Part shown: piece after piece, positions 11,901 through 23,911 of the stretch
How the letters are laid out: every line of letters begins with the position of its first letter
Numbering within the stretch: the first letter of the stretch is position 1
DNA from: Aphrophora alni
Lineage: Eukaryota; Arthropoda; Insecta; Hemiptera; Aphrophoridae
Reading direction: 5' to 3'
DNA: 64,000 bases
Assembly (NCBI GenBank): GCA_963513935.1
Contig: OY740772.1
Span: 16,648,098-16,712,097, forward strand
Program-made: the position numbers and the translations under genes
The notes under the pieces: model-generated
What the model was told of the DNA's origin: nothing
The model's input: only the letters and a program-made list of their open reading frames with translations
The model's database searches: none

Positions 11901-12894
11901 CAAAGTACCTAGTTGACCGAGCTTTGCTCTGGACAAATCATTACATACCATAATCAAGTACATATATTTAGTTTTCTTTAGACTTATGTAGTTTTTTTCA
12001 AGAACAATGGAATGTTATCAAAGGAAAGTTATAATAAATTATCAATGATGTTTAACCTCAAAACAAATCATGTAACTATATTAATTATGTAACTGTCTCC
12101 AAATGACAACCAAACATGTTTACCGTAAAGAAGCTTAGTTAGTTTTATCAAATTACTATAATCACAAACACGATGCGATTGTACATATTTACCAATTTTT
12201 AAAACCATCATGACTATTAGATAGAGGTTGTATGGTAATATTTAGTTTATTCATCAGTTATCTAAAAATAAACAACAATTGGGTTTGTATGATCCCCTTT
12301 GTTGTTGGCTGTTAACATTTTGTTAATTAAAAGAAAATTGTAAGTTTTTCTTTTAGATTACAGTCTTTGAAATATTTTTTTTTTTTAAACACTTAATGAA
12401 TAATTAACCCTTTGAGTGCCACAAGAAAATTTTCATAACTGGAAAATTCGGTAACACATCTAAAATGCACAGACTCACCCAAAAATGCCACAGGTATAAA
12501 TGGTTTTTTGGAGAACTTTGTTATAATTGACACAGATTAAATTGTATACAAGATATCTTAACAAATTTAGTGTCAAAATGTTCAGTGTTACCTAGGCTAC
12601 AATTATATTTGTAAATAAGTTGGATTCTATATGTAAAAAAAAATTATTTATTAAAAACCAAACTTTAGATAATTTAGAAAAAAAAAATTTACATTTTTTT
12701 TTTTTTTTACCTCACAAACCAAAAATATTTTATATATGGGAAGTGTGCTATTTTCTATCTATATACTGTTTTCTATAAGTGACCAAATTTTTAAATTATT
12801 TGGTTGAAAACCAAACTCAAACAAAAAACTTTTATCTCAGAACTAACCTATCCCAACCTATCCTAGGCCTATTTTGTTTACCTGATGTACTAGG

Positions 12895-13089
12895 TTAATC
12901 TAAGTTTAAATCAATATCACTATCACTAAACTGATTGTCACTATCACTTTCTGGTTGATATAACGGGTCTAGATCACTGTCATCCCCAAATAAATGTAAC
13001 AAATCATCTTCAGAGGCTAAAGAGTCATCGTCTGAATAACCTAAAAGTAATCTGTCTACTTCGCTACCTCTTAGATTTTCTTCCGCCAT
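12895..13089 (-). pseudogene. piggyBac transposase N-terminal fragment (64 codons)
   Basis: The frame starts at the Met in MAEENLRGSEVDRLLLGY and runs through an acidic Ser/Asp-rich stretch (YSDDDS, FGDDSDLDP, PESDSDNQFSDSD) to a stop at 12895. PiggyBac transposases typically open with such an acidic, serine-rich region before the DDE/DDD core, and the position inside a TTAA-flanked, CCC/GGG-ended element fits. The frame extends upstream to 13185, but those codons are hydrophobic and AT-driven, so the Met at 13089 is preferred. After the stop no core sequence is present. It cannot catalyse transposition; whether it is translated is unknown. Confidence 0.7.
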
Positions 13090-13435
13090 TTCAAAGCAAT
13101 ATATTATCCAAAATACTACTTTAAACTTGTAATAACTAAAATAATAACCTTCAACAAACAAATAATAAAATAACACAAACAACAAACTTAAAAAAAAACT
13201 GATGACTGTAGCGAGAAAATAATATCAACACACAATAATATCAGTACACTTCTAACCTGCAAGTGAAAATGACAACAGCTGATTTTGTGCATCAGTAATT
13301 GTTGTCATCTGTTTAGTTAGCTAAAACAAAATTTTTTCCACCACTGAATATCACTGGATATACCACAAAGTATTTTAAAACACCGAAATACTATATAGCA
13401 GATTACAAATAAATTAATTAAACTACGAAATACGC

Positions 13436-13550
13436 AGTGGCGATGGATCGTCACCGTGGCATTTCTCGCACGGAAAAATGGTGACAATAGATCGTCACCG
13501 TGGCACTTCTCGCACGAAAAAATGGTGACGATAGATTGTCACCGTGGCAC
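13436..13550. repeat. Sub-terminal repeats of the piggyBac-type element
   Basis: About 2.5 copies of a 52-53 bp unit with GATCGTCACCGTGGCA, TTCTCGCACG and AAAAATGGTGAC. Each copy has an inverted GGTGAC/GTCACC pair around the centre. Such repeats could be transposase-binding sites, by analogy with other piggyBac ends. Confidence 0.75.
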
Positions 13551-13569
13551 CCAAAGGGTTAAACTTTAT

Positions 13570-13785
13570 TTAACCAATATAGTAGTGAAAAGGAATAAAC
13601 ATAAGAGCGGTCTTGTGCTGTTGTAAACACTCATCTGTATCTTGATTATTAAATATTTCATTTCTCAGAGATTCAAATATTTTATCTGTTAATATGTATA
13701 GGTCTACATTGTTGTTAATTATTACAGCTGATTCTTGCACCAACACTGAAAATCTTCTATCAGCTGTGTAATAGACAAATTTCAT
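13570..13785 (-). other. Unassigned 71-codon frame beside the piggyBac insertion
   Basis: The minus-strand frame starts MKFVYYTADRRFSVLVQESA, contains NQDTDECLQQHKTAL and ends HYYIG, followed at once by TAAATAAAG, a possible poly(A) signal. The composition is more protein-like than most chance frames here, but I recognise no family. The piggyBac element inserted 12 bases beyond its stop. It could be the 3' end of an old retroelement or chance. Confidence 0.25.
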
Positions 13786-13919
13786 TTTTTTGGTACACCA
13801 TTAATTATAGCCCTTTAATGAATTTTCCCAAACAGGGATCTTCACAAATAGATTTCTAGTACCCGTAAACATATAAAGATGTAATTTCATGAAAATTGTT
13901 AAAGCCGTTTTTTGAGAAC

Positions 13920-14135
13920 ATGATTACAAATATATATATACAAACTTTGCTTGTTTAATATTACGAGTATATTGGTACAATTTACGCTGAGGACGTGTTT
14001 ATGATACAAGTGGAGTAAGTTCTTCCGTGGTTCATTTTTACTTTTTTATTGACAATTAGTTTTTGTTCATTTTTATTTTTAGGATGGGTGAGTGAGAAAG
14101 TTTGTGCATTATTTTTGCAGAAGTAATGTTAACAT
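13920..14135 (-). repeat. Family B reverse-end fragment
   Basis: Ends GGATGGGTGAGTGAGAAAG followed by TTTGTGCATTATTTTTGC, the family B right terminus. A plus-orientation terminus lies 430 bp downstream. Confidence 0.6.
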
Positions 14136-14564
14136 TATAAAATATATTAAAGGAAATAAAAACACAAAGCAATGCACTTTATAACACAAGATAGGCCCAT
14201 ACAGACACTACAAAGTTGGAAGTTTTATGTAGTGTGAAGAGCTATTACTGTAGACAGGGATATAAAATAGACCTATAAGAAAATTGAATTGAAAATGATA
14301 AGCCCTTGTGAAGAGATGAGAAGAGAATACAGATATCAGCCTGAGGGACATAAAACTGCTCTCTTCCAATCCCACATTAGAGAACAAATAGTCTTTTTAT
14401 ACCTATACCTGACATGCATCACTTTTCTTACGTATTTTATAAGACTATCATAAATTCTGCTTGACGTTATTGCGTATTGTTTTACAATAATTCTGGTTTT
14501 ATTCATTGTAACGCTAAGACAGATTTTTTATTTTTTGTTTGTCGAGAAAAAATACAATATAATA

Positions 14565-15055
14565 AGAGACGCAAAAACATTGCACAAATTTTCTCAATTA
14601 CTTATTCCCAAAAATCTCAGTTGTCAGTCAAAAAGTGAAAATGAACCAATTAACATTTAATTATTTAAATAAGGCTTAAACCTGCTTTACTTGTGCCAAA
14701 ATACGTCCTTAGTATTCAGTTTTTTAATCAAATTGTATTTAATTAAAATCGAGTTTTTAATGACGGCAGTCAAGGTTCTGTTTAGTTTTTTTGCCGTTTA
14801 TTCCTGAATATTTTTTTAGTTGCGATTTTTCATGTGGGTTTGGATCTAATTATAGTCTAGTCACATTTCATTAAAATTTAATGAAATCAGTAGAACTGAT
14901 TTTGAGAAATTGTGACTTTTATAAGAGTCTTATGGCGGATATTTTTTTACCGTTAACTCCCAAACCGGCATTTTTGGAGAGATACCGACTGATACATTTT
15001 GTTTGGGTTCTTAGAAGTTACACTTGAACAAAATTTGATCAAAATCGATAGTTAC
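14565..15055 (+). repeat. Family B left-end copy
   Basis: Opens CAAAAACATTGCACAAATTT and TCTCAATTACTTATTCCC, and continues through GATTTTGAGAAATTGTGAC and GAGAGATACCGACTGATAC, all in the order seen at 2462 and 7981. Confidence 0.65.
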
Positions 15056-15714
15056 ACATCACATACACAAAATATCTTTCACTTTGACGATAAGTGTAAT
15101 TTACAAAATTGTATCTTATTGTTTTAAAAATATCTACTATGAAAAAATTAGTTCTGAAAAAATTTGTTCACTCTTAAATTGTGAAGAAAAAGAGATAGAT
15201 GATTGTGAAGTTGATATCTATAGTCAAAGTTTGCAATAATTAGCTGTACTTATAGATATTATTGATGAATTTTAATGAAACTCTTAAGTAAGATGTTTCT
15301 TTTAAATACTAACAACTATGCCAAATGCATTTTTCGACTAAAATTTTATTTTTTAGAAATAAGTCGGAAGGACACAGACATGAATTTTCTTTTAAATTGT
15401 GGATTTTTTTTTTCAAGTACTCTGATGATATGAATTTCAACAATTATAAATAAAATAATAAAAATAAAAAAAAACCTCATCTTATACAAAAATAAAATTA
15501 ATTGTAAATAATCATATTTCAAACCATATGATCTGTTAACATAAAATAATTCATAACCATAATAATTTAAATTTGTAAATATATAATGTGACATGTGATA
15601 AAAGGAAAGTGACAAAGTGAATAATAATATCAGCAAAAAGCAAAACGTTGTAAATGGAAGGAGTAAAAAAAAAAAAAAAACGCTTTTTTTATTAATAATA
15701 ATTACTGGCAGACT

Positions 15715-15774
<60 letters not shown>

Positions 15775-16539
15775 GACCATTAATCAATATCTGAGGAAAA
15801 AAACAAGAAATGATTTAAATTTCAACTGCATAACAAATGATAAGTATGCATATCTGCAAATGTGATAATATACATCATTTGGTGAGCTACAACAAATAAA
15901 TCAATTTACATTAAACCCACAATTATTATCAACATAAGGTGTTCAGCCATTTAACTTCAAAAGTCACATATAACTTGTAATACAAAAAAAAAAAGTGTTG
16001 AATTAATAATAAACCCATCCATTAATTAATTATTTAGAATTTCAAAAATGGATCCAAATTATATTCAATTCATAATCACTACATTCACAAATTAATCATC
16101 TGTTTAGTTTAGGTGTGTTAATTGTTTTAGTTAATAAGAAATTCATTCTAAGATTCTTTAAATTTTTTGTAATATGAGGAATTAATTTGTACTAGAAATA
16201 AAAAGAAACATAATTTATATTGTGATAAATTAATTAATAATATTTCGTAAAGGAAAAGAAAGGGCCAGCCGGCAGGAAAAAAAAATAAAAAAATTAATGT
16301 AATTAATAAATACTAATAATATTGTTCAAAATGAATTTATTTATTTCACCAATATTGATTGTCCAGTACGTTACGTTGTGATTTAAAAGTAGAGAAAAGT
16401 TGAAACAATGTAAGTAATTTTATAGTAAGTTATTAAGAAAACATGAGGATCGGTTCAGGGCGTTGTGTAGGCCCATTGATTCGAGTGGAGGGGATAACTA
16501 GATCGAGTTAGACGTGGCGTTGAAGAAAGACTTTCATTT
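15056..16539. other. AT-rich DNA with a long homopolymer, no gene seen
   Basis: Very AT-rich. Two overlapping frames (15346-15780 - and 15617-15865 +) exist only because a poly-T run encodes Lys or Phe runs. I see no element ends. Confidence 0.5.
15717..15768. repeat. Poly-T tract of about 52 bases
   Basis: An uninterrupted T run, preceded at 15666-15690 by an A run and a shorter T run. Its length may be unreliable in the assembly. It could be the tail of a minus-strand retroposon, but no adjoining element is recognised. Confidence 0.9.
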
Positions 16540-16795
16540 TCCCTCGTAGTTTTTTTAAAGACAAAAACCTCTCGGTCAACATATCTTTAAAAAAATGAAA
16601 GGATCATAAAATAGAGACTCTTAGTCCTCAAGTACTCTAATAGCGTCAGGGTCTGAACAAGTGTTGGTAAGGAGAGATCAGATAAAAGATGAAACAGAGG
16701 GCTTTACTTAAGGCTACATGGAAAAAAAAAAGTAGATCCAGCTAGGGTCTCCTCGGCTTGCCACGCCCATATTCACGCCGAGTCCTGAGTGTACA
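16540..16795 (-). mobile_element. Family C SINE-like element
   Basis: Full set of family blocks: ACAAAAACCTCTCGGTCAAC, AAGTACTCTAATAGCGTCAG, GGTAAGGAGAGATCAGAT, GTAGATCCAGCTAGGGTCTC and CACGCCCATATTCACG. No clear target duplication. Confidence 0.75.
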
Positions 16796-16964
16796 AAACT
16801 TAAATAATTTCGAACATATCATGGGTAAAGTTTATTTTTGATTTTAGTCATAATGAATTTAATATACAAAGGTGTAATGTGATAATGATTTGAAGAAGTT
16901 TATTAGCAAAACATTTCAGAATATCAGAAGTGGGTTTTTAGCTGATTTTATTTAATCAGTATAC

Positions 16965-17632
16965 GAAGTTTAACATAAATGTGGTAATCGAAAAAAAAAT
17001 TTACTTCCGTTTTTTAAATTATCATCACATTTAATGACCTCAGGAAGCCGAAAAAGTGATTTTCAACTTATCATCCACCGGTCGTTAATATGTAAGCACA
17101 TGAGCGGCTACAACATTTAAGATAGAAATTTTATATAGGGGATTATATTGCGCTCATATGAAACACTATTCATATTTAAATTCAAATATATATGGCGGAT
17201 ATTAAAAAAAAAAAAATTCATATCTTGTGTGTTTTCAACTGATATTTGGAAATTTAAATATTATATGGTGCTAACCTCATCTTTCTAAAATGACAAATAG
17301 TGAAGTCATAGTAAAAAAGTAATTTCAAACCTCGACACAAGGATTACAATTGGAGGCTTATTTACAGCTTCGACGTCCATTAGAGCTGAGACAGTGACAC
17401 GAGCGAAACGATGGGGACTGTTTAATATATACTCATCTATGAGGCCTAGCCAACAATTATGAGTTTCAGAAAACCTGTATAAAAACAGTTTTGAAGAAAC
17501 TTACCCTACTGGATAAAAGAACCCTTAAATCTACCAATACAATTTAACATTTCCTACAAGTCCTAACATGTGGGCATTACATTTAAAGGATTTTTGTTTG
17601 TATTATTTTGTATGATGGGACTGGATAAGTAC
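16965..17632 (+). repeat. Family A element
   Basis: Runs from TTTAATCAGTATACGAAG to GGACTGGATAAGTACC, so both family ends are present. Internal landmarks are TATCATCCACCGGTCG, GACACGAGCGAAACG, CTATGAGGCCTAG and CTACCAATACAATTTAAC. No open reading frame. Confidence 0.75.
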
Positions 17633-17984
17633 CTTGACAGCACTAAGAGCCTTGTTTGTGTTGTTATATATATTTCTCATTTTTTTATTTGAGTTGTACC
17701 AAATTTATTAATATTTATTCATCAATTGTGTAACAAGTGAACAACTAGAAAAATGATTTATCAAAGTGGAAAAAATATAAAATTGTTTTAAAAAACTATT
17801 TTCGTTAAACTCAATAACTCTGGAAGACAACTCCACTCTTCTATTTGAGTCATCTTCTCAGGAATGTATTTTGCAATTCTTTGTAGATTTTAAAAGAAAC
17901 CTGTCTTATACATTGAGATTCGGTTGTTGATCATATGAAATGTGCCACACATAGAGGTAGTTGGGAATAGAGGAAGTTTTATTA

Positions 17985-18575
17985 TGAGTAAAAATATTTA
18001 TGTTAATTTTTTGTTGATATATCTGTTTTGATATCCCCTGAGTAAAGAAAAAATGTTTTTTGGAATGATGTCTGTCATACGTCATACGTGCAGTGCAGTA
18101 TAGCCCAAACGTGTGGACTGATTTTAATCAAATGTGATAAGTCAACATATTTAGGCCATATCACAGGACATATTTTTTCAGTTTTTCAATAACTAATAAT
18201 TTGGGAATAATTACCATAAGAACACAAAATTATGATATTTTAAAAATCGGTTCTAATTATTGTGATCAAACTTTGTTCATGTGTAGCCTTCTAAGGGCCC
18301 AAACAAAAAATTGGTAAAAATCAAATTATTGGCTATGGGACTGTTATATAATAAGCAATTTCTCAAAAACGGCCTAATTGATACAATTAGTTAAAATTTA
18401 AATGTTGATTAATAACCCAACTCGTGTGCAAAATTGTAAGTTAAAAGAAATTATTGTTCATGAACAATTAGCAGAAAACAAAAATTAACCTCTAGTTCAT
18501 AGTTCATTTTCACTTTTATTTATTTATTTAGTTTTGGAGATGGATGAACAAGAAATTTTGTGCAATGATTTTACA
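17985..18575 (-). repeat. Family B reverse-end copy
   Basis: Contains TCGATATATC-like, GATTTTAATCAAATGTGAT and AATTTGGGAATAATTACC blocks, and ends GAGATGGATGAACAAGAAA with TTTTGTGCAATGATTTTAC. Confidence 0.6.
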
Positions 18576-18769
18576 CCACTTATTTGGTCTGGATATTGAT
18601 CATATATATTTCTGATTGTCTGATTGATTCCAGGTCGAATTAAGAAGGACAAACACCAGGCGTTACATATCACTGTCTGTACCATTGAATAAACCTTGAT
18701 GCAATAGTTACAAATAGAAATTACAATGAATACTGAAATGTTTAAAATACAACGAAGTAAATAAACTGT

Positions 18770-19770
18770 GCAAAAACATTGCACAAATTTTTTCACTCGC
18801 CCATCTCCAAAAACAAATAAATCCCAACCAAAACTATTTATGACCATAAATGTCTGTTTGGTAGTCGTCAGTAAAAAAGTAAAATGAACCAATTGAAAAT
18901 AAAAATTTTAATAATCGCAAAAATTTTGTTTGTGCTTTAAATACGTTTTCTGTGCAAATTTTATTTTAATGATTGTGATATGGTTCATTTTTTTTTTTTT
19001 TTTTAATTGTTCCTAAAGTATAGTATTTTTTATGCGCAATTTTGCACGTTTCACTAAAATTTTAACAAAATTGTGGTTTCCTGATCACATGTTGTTTTCA
19101 TCTTTGATGAACATGAAACATGAAACAACAACATGTTTTTTTTCAAACAAAATCTTTTTAGTTTTTGACCGCTCAGGGTTTGTCCTGGGTGTTTTTTCAT
19201 TAGGTTTAGTTTCTAAACATAGGCCTAGACATCTAGGCGTGTGTTCTATCTGTATGTTTTAGTTTGTCAGTTAGGCACTTGATAACGGGGAGTTGATTTA
19301 TACTCTCGAAACGTCGTGCATTGTTTCTTATACACAAATGATGGCAAATGTCCGAACAAACAAATATTCCATCATTAAGTAATAATTTTACAAATAGAAA
19401 ATTGTAAAGTCGATTTTTTATAAATTACTTCTTTTATAACATCCTCATGACCAATATGTTTTTTTTTTTTACCGATAACTCAAGTACTGGCATTTTTTGA
19501 GAGAAATCAACTAACATGATTTGTTCGAGTCCATGGTGACTATGTTAGAGTCCCTTTTTGCATTTTTGATATGGTAGATTATCGGGAAAAAATGTAAAAA
19601 AAAAAAACCGAAATATGGACAAAACATTCCTACATACCAAATTGGATTAAAATTAGTCCACACGTTACACACTCAACAGATGCTTGACAGAAAAACATTA
19701 TTCTAAAAACCACTTTTTTTTTTACTCAGAGGAGCTTGACTCAGATACTCGCAAAAAACTCTATTTTTTA
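18770..19770 (+). repeat. Family B left-end copy interrupted by an insertion
   Basis: Starts AAACATTGCACAAATTTTTT and CACTCGCCCATCTCC. The family B sequence breaks off near 19085 and resumes near 19400 (ATAACTCAAGTACTGGCATT, ACATTATTCTAAAAACCAC). The roughly 310 bp between hold the hammerhead-like sequence at 19275-19319. Confidence 0.6.
19275..19319 (+). ncRNA. Degenerate hammerhead-like motif
   Basis: In order: GCAC (19275-19278), TTGATAA in the core position, a stem II candidate with GGAG and CTCTC, GAAA (19308-19311), CG, then T-C and GTGC (19316-19319), which pairs with the first GCAC. The layout is that of a hammerhead with a two-base-pair palindromic stem III and a GUC site, but core positions C3 and G8 are altered. 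Probably inactive if related at all. Confidence 0.35.
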
Positions 19771-19989
19771 TGCATTCTTTTTATTATTTTTTTCCCATAT
19801 AATAGAAGGTATTATGATGGAAAGAAAAAAATGTTAAAAACTTTTGTAGATATGTCCAAGAAAGTCAGGATTTTACCACAGCATCTGTCTGTTCACTCAG
19901 CTGTATCTCAAAGTGATTGGAACAAAACAACCATTGAATTTATATCTAAAAAGAAGTCCTATAACATAAGATTAATTGAGGCTCAATAT

Positions 19990-20170
19990 GTGGGTTGAAT
20001 AGTTGTAGTTTTGTGGATTCAGGTTCAGAATGCGCTAGTGTGAGAGGAGCTGGAGCTTACAATATGGTATGCTGTACTTGAAGTTACCAGAAGTGTGCCG
20101 TTTGATGGCAGCACTTGAACTTCTAATTTTTGAAGTTTAAACCATATTATGGAGATGAGCAGTCTATTTA
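19990..20170 (+). repeat. Family F repeat, copy 1
   Basis: Shares GTTCAGAATGCGCTAGT, CAATATGGTATGCTGT, CTTGAA.TTAC.AGAAGTG and ATTATGGAGATG with the copy at 28160. The nature of the repeat is unknown; only two copies are present in the window. Confidence 0.6.
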
Positions 20171-20619
20171 GTATGTAAAATCAATGGAACATCTTCATAC
20201 ATTCAGTATGTGGTTGTGTCTATCCCCCCGTCCTGACTACATGTCTTGATTTGTCTTCATGAGGGTCGGTTTCAATCCCATCAACGGTTTTAACAAATTT
20301 TAGTGATGATAATTCTCGTCTTAAAGCTAGAATTACGGCAACAACAACTCTGAGCTGAAAACTCATCCACCCTATGAAAAGTATCTAGCATGTATAGGCC
20401 ACAACAGGCTGTTGCACTACGGATTTATTAATAAAAAATAACAATATATTTTGGCCCATTAAAAACAAGTTGATGGGCACTATCTAGGTTACCTAGCCTT
20501 ATCATAAATTGTAATACAAGTAGATCCTCTAATTGCAATGCCATAACTTGGTTTCTTCGTACGCCTTGTATTAAATATTAATTTGTGTTTATTGATTGAT
20601 CAAAGGGTCTTGAACAGTG

Positions 20620-21318
20620 TAGGGTAAGTTTGTTTAAAACTGTTGTTACACAGGTTTCCTGAACCTCGTAATTGTGAATATCACCACTTCTTTACTTTAG
20701 TTTGACTTTAACGGACCTCTTAAATGTATATATATATATATTAAGCAGTCTTCACTCGTTTTGATTGTGTCAGTGTCTTGATTCCTTGGGCCTCGTAGCT
20801 TTCTTTGAAGATCCTTCTGTAATGCTCATGTCGATCACTCGGCTCTGCCAGATTTCATAACTATATAAATATTATTACATTCTTGGGAAGTGAGGATTAG
20901 AAATTTCATTTTAAATTATTTCACTATTTGACACTGTAGAGAGTTGGTAATGCTGAAATTAAATCTACACGTTTAGTTTAATTTAGTGTACCGGTATTAC
21001 AAATTAAATAATGTGAGACATGAACAAATAACTGTTTAAAGTAGCTTGCATTTTGACATTTTAAATTCAATTTTTCTGATTTTCAATAGAGTTCTATATA
21101 AGCACAATAGAGTTTTAATATCCTATACCATATATCTTGTTATTTTCTTAATTTTTGTGGTCACTACCGTGCTTATGTACAGATGATAATAATAACAGTG
21201 TGCCAAAAATAACCTTTTCAGTGTACTTAGATTATGAAATATGCAGATCAGTCAAAAAGCGGAGGTCGTAATATTTTACGATTACCAAACTTCCTGTAAT
21301 ACATATTCTGGATAAGTA
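20620..21318 (-). repeat. Family A element, truncated at one end
   Basis: Reverse copy. AGGGTAAGTTTGTTTAAAAC and GGGCCTCGTAGCTTTC lead to CTGGATAAGTAA at 21308. The roughly 130 bp normally found beyond the CCTACTGGATAAG block are missing, so one terminus is lost. It contains a TA microsatellite near 20730. Confidence 0.65.
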
Positions 21319-21689
21319 AAAACATATTTTCGCCCATTACAAATATTATGGGTCATTTTAAAAGAAAGTTACAGTCCATTAGTAAATTACAAAGTAATAA
21401 AATAAATCCTTACTTTTGGGTTTGAGTAATAAACCTTCACATTTCACAAAGATGTGATTGAAATATCTTGGACCAAATTTGTGAAATATTCAGTGTTTTA
21501 TAATTCATTTTTCAGTTTTGGACTGTTAACTCCTAACACATTTTTCAGGGATATGTTTACATTATGAGTGAAATAAATGAAACGTAGTAAGTTGTCTTTA
21601 TTCGGCCGAGTATTGATTTAGTTTTTCTGGATGCCTGAGATTTTTCTCATAATTTGTGCGAATAAAGATATAAAACACAAACTATTTCT

Positions 21690-21980
21690 CTAAAGTTGAG
21701 ATATGTCACCTCTTAGATAATGTTGGGAAATGTGAGGTGTGACTTCACTGGATTCCTGTTCAATGCATGGAAATGAAGCGGCGTATGCTGTAGCCAGGAT
21801 TGTTTCGAGGAAGGGCCCTACCTCATGGAGTTCCGCGGTCTTTGGAAAACTGTTAAAGGAGATATGAGGTATTGAAGGGAGAGTGGATTGAGAGATGAAA
21901 GAGTGGGATGACAATGCCATTTATTCAGTCTTCCGAAACTTTATAAAGATATCTCTTACCCTACATCAAGAATGAGAATT
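21690..21980 (+). pseudogene. Possible RNase H-like scrap of a non-LTR retrotransposon
   Basis: One plus-strand frame reads VTSLDSCSMHGNEAAYAVAR, which recalls the H.GI.GNE.AD.LA signature at the end of retrotransposon RNase H domains, and WDDNAIYSVF occurs 50 codons later. The frame is broken and no reverse transcriptase is nearby. The segment is less AT-rich than its surroundings. The assignment rests on one short motif. Confidence 0.3.
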
Positions 21981-23088
21981 GGGTATATTCTCACAGAGGC
22001 ATACTTATTTAGTTTAAGATATGCATCATAGAAGAAGAAGAAGAAACCATATTATACATAAGCCTAAAGTGTACGAGCATAAATGCTACTAGAACAAGCT
22101 TAAGAAAAGACTGAAAGAGAATCAGGATTTGGGCATTATGTCCGGTGGTAATAAGTTGTGAAAGACAAGTTAGGAAACATATTAATAACACTGTTGTTAG
22201 CATCACCTAAGGTCAGAGGCACGTACCAAGAAGTAAGTGTGAATAAAGTTTGAATAATTGCTTCAAAATGGAGTTGATACCCAGATTTCTGTGAGTCTGG
22301 GATTGAACTTTTTGTTCACTCGCATAATAGCAATGTACATGCAAGTTCGTAATCCAAAAGTTTATGCAGAAAGAAAGCAGATAGTCAGAAAAGGCTTTTA
22401 CGATTCAACAATGATTTTTACTTGATTCTTGACACTAGAGTTCCTGCCAAATAATAATTAAATATGTGGAGGCTCTCTTTTCCTCTCCAAAAAATAAAAT
22501 ATCTATTAAGGTTTATTGGTTTCCAAATTGGAGTTGCTCAAGATTTTTATGTCCACCATTTAACAGTGTACATAACATTTGATGAATGTAACAATAGAGA
22601 AAGTTTCGAACTGGGTCTATTTTCCTAATACATTGAGAGAATTAAGCGAAACTGTTATCTCACTTTCAGATGCTTATGCAACCTCTAGATTGTATACATT
22701 GAAATTAAGGAGTCCTCTCTCTATTTGGTGATGAATAAGTTAATCGTAAGATATGTTCAAACATAAACGTACAGGTTACATTTGATGGTAGTGAAAACTT
22801 TAATAACTTAAGTGAAAAATGGCCTGGTACTGTCTGTGAAGCCTTGATATAGATGCGTCAGAGAAACCATTACGTGGTTTGATGGTCACTATGGTTGATT
22901 ACATCTTTCAATTCAAGCCTGCATGCAGTGAATAGTAATGTGATTTTAACCTAATTCATCTAGAGGAAGGTATTATGTCTCAACACAACAGGAAAATGAA
23001 TAACTACTCATTGATTTCAACGATAGTAAAATACTAACATTAGCAAATAATCAAGTTTTCGCAGATTATAATCAAATCCAGTCTAAAT

Positions 23089-23396
23089 GTTTATAGGTTT
23101 CAAAGTGAGTAATTATTCTCATTGCCAAATACCAAGTTTTCCCAGATTCTACTCAAATTCAGTAAGTATTTACTCCATGGTTTGAACATTTGTTTATTCA
23201 TTCAATTTTTTAGTAAATGCTCCAATCACTGAGTAACTACTTGGACTATTTACTCAATGGTTGGAGCATTTTGTCAAAACTAAGTGAATAAACAAATGTT
23301 CAAACCATGTAGTAAATACTTACTGGATTTGAGTAGAATCTGGGAAAACTTGGTATTTGGCAATGAAAATAATTACTCACTTTGAAACCTATAAAC
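23089..23396. repeat. Near-perfect foldback, about 145-bp arms
   Basis: Begins GTTTATAGGTTTCAAAGTGA, ends with the complement, and meets at TGCTCCAATCACTGAG / TTGGAGCA around 23242. It is the much better preserved centre of the larger inverted repeat, so it is either a younger insertion or was corrected by gene conversion. Confidence 0.85.
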
Positions 23397-23674
23397 AGTT
23401 ACTTGAGTGACATCATTGTTTCCTTCTACTCTAGAGTGAATTAAGTTAAAGTTGCACTGTTTGTTCATTGTGAGCAGGCTTGAAAGGCGTAATGAACCAT
23501 TGTGAAATGTTATAACCTGGAATTTCTTAGTAAGTAGCCAGCAGCATCAAACCACGAATTAGTGTATCTACTGGACTTTATACCTTATGATTTACATATT
23601 TGTCACCATATAGAGAAGGCTTCTTAATGAAATGTGTGTGCAGTTTAGAGTTCTCGCATTCAATAGCAAGTTTG

Positions 23675-23911
23675 TCATAACATTTTTGCTATATTTAATT
23701 CTTTCAATGTATTAGGTAAGTGAATACAATTCAGAGCTTTCTCATAATTAAGCGTTTGGTCACTGTTAAACAGTGGACACTTTACATCTTGTGCAATTCC
23801 GTTTTGGAAACCTGGATCACCAGCAAACCTTATAAATATTTTCATAATGCTTGGGGAAAATAGAGCGCCTTGTACGTGTTTTATTACAATCAGGCGCAAC
23901 TTTTGTGTCAA
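23675..23911 (-). pseudogene. Unknown coding remnant within the inverted repeat
   Basis: The minus-strand frame of 78 codons contains KHVQGALFSPSIM, IRFAGDPGFQNGIAQD and NSDQTLNYEKALNC. The opposite arm (22430-22700, +) encodes a diverged, stop-interrupted version with RFIGFQIGVAQD at the matching place. Conservation of GFQ.G(I/V)AQD between arms suggests it was once protein-coding in the parent element. I do not recognise the family. Confidence 0.35.

Larger units (their letters stand above)
12408..13558. mobile_element. piggyBac-type nonautonomous element, TTAA-flanked
   Basis: The 1151-bp element is flanked by TTAA at 12404-12407 and 13559-13562, the target duplication specific to piggyBac. 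Its ends are inverted: CCCTTTGAGTGCCAC at the left and GTGGCACCCAAAGGG at the right (15 bp, one mismatch), and the CCC/GGG termini also fit the superfamily. It carries a 64-codon minus-strand ORF like a transposase N-terminus but no DDD catalytic domain, so it is an internal-deletion derivative needing a transposase supplied in trans. Sub-terminal repeats lie at 13436-13550. Confidence 0.9.

Noticed and set aside
15346..15865. Two overlapping frames of 144 and 82 codons on opposite strands
   Set aside because: Both are produced by long A/T homopolymers encoding Lys or Phe runs, and neither has any domain-like sequence.
18524..18892. 122-codon minus-strand frame
   Set aside because: It spans the end of one family B copy, a spacer and the start of another, and the translation is low-complexity hydrophobic.
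21690..21920. 76-codon minus-strand frame
   Set aside because: The plus strand of the same stretch has the RNase H-like GNEAA motif, and the minus frame resembles nothing.
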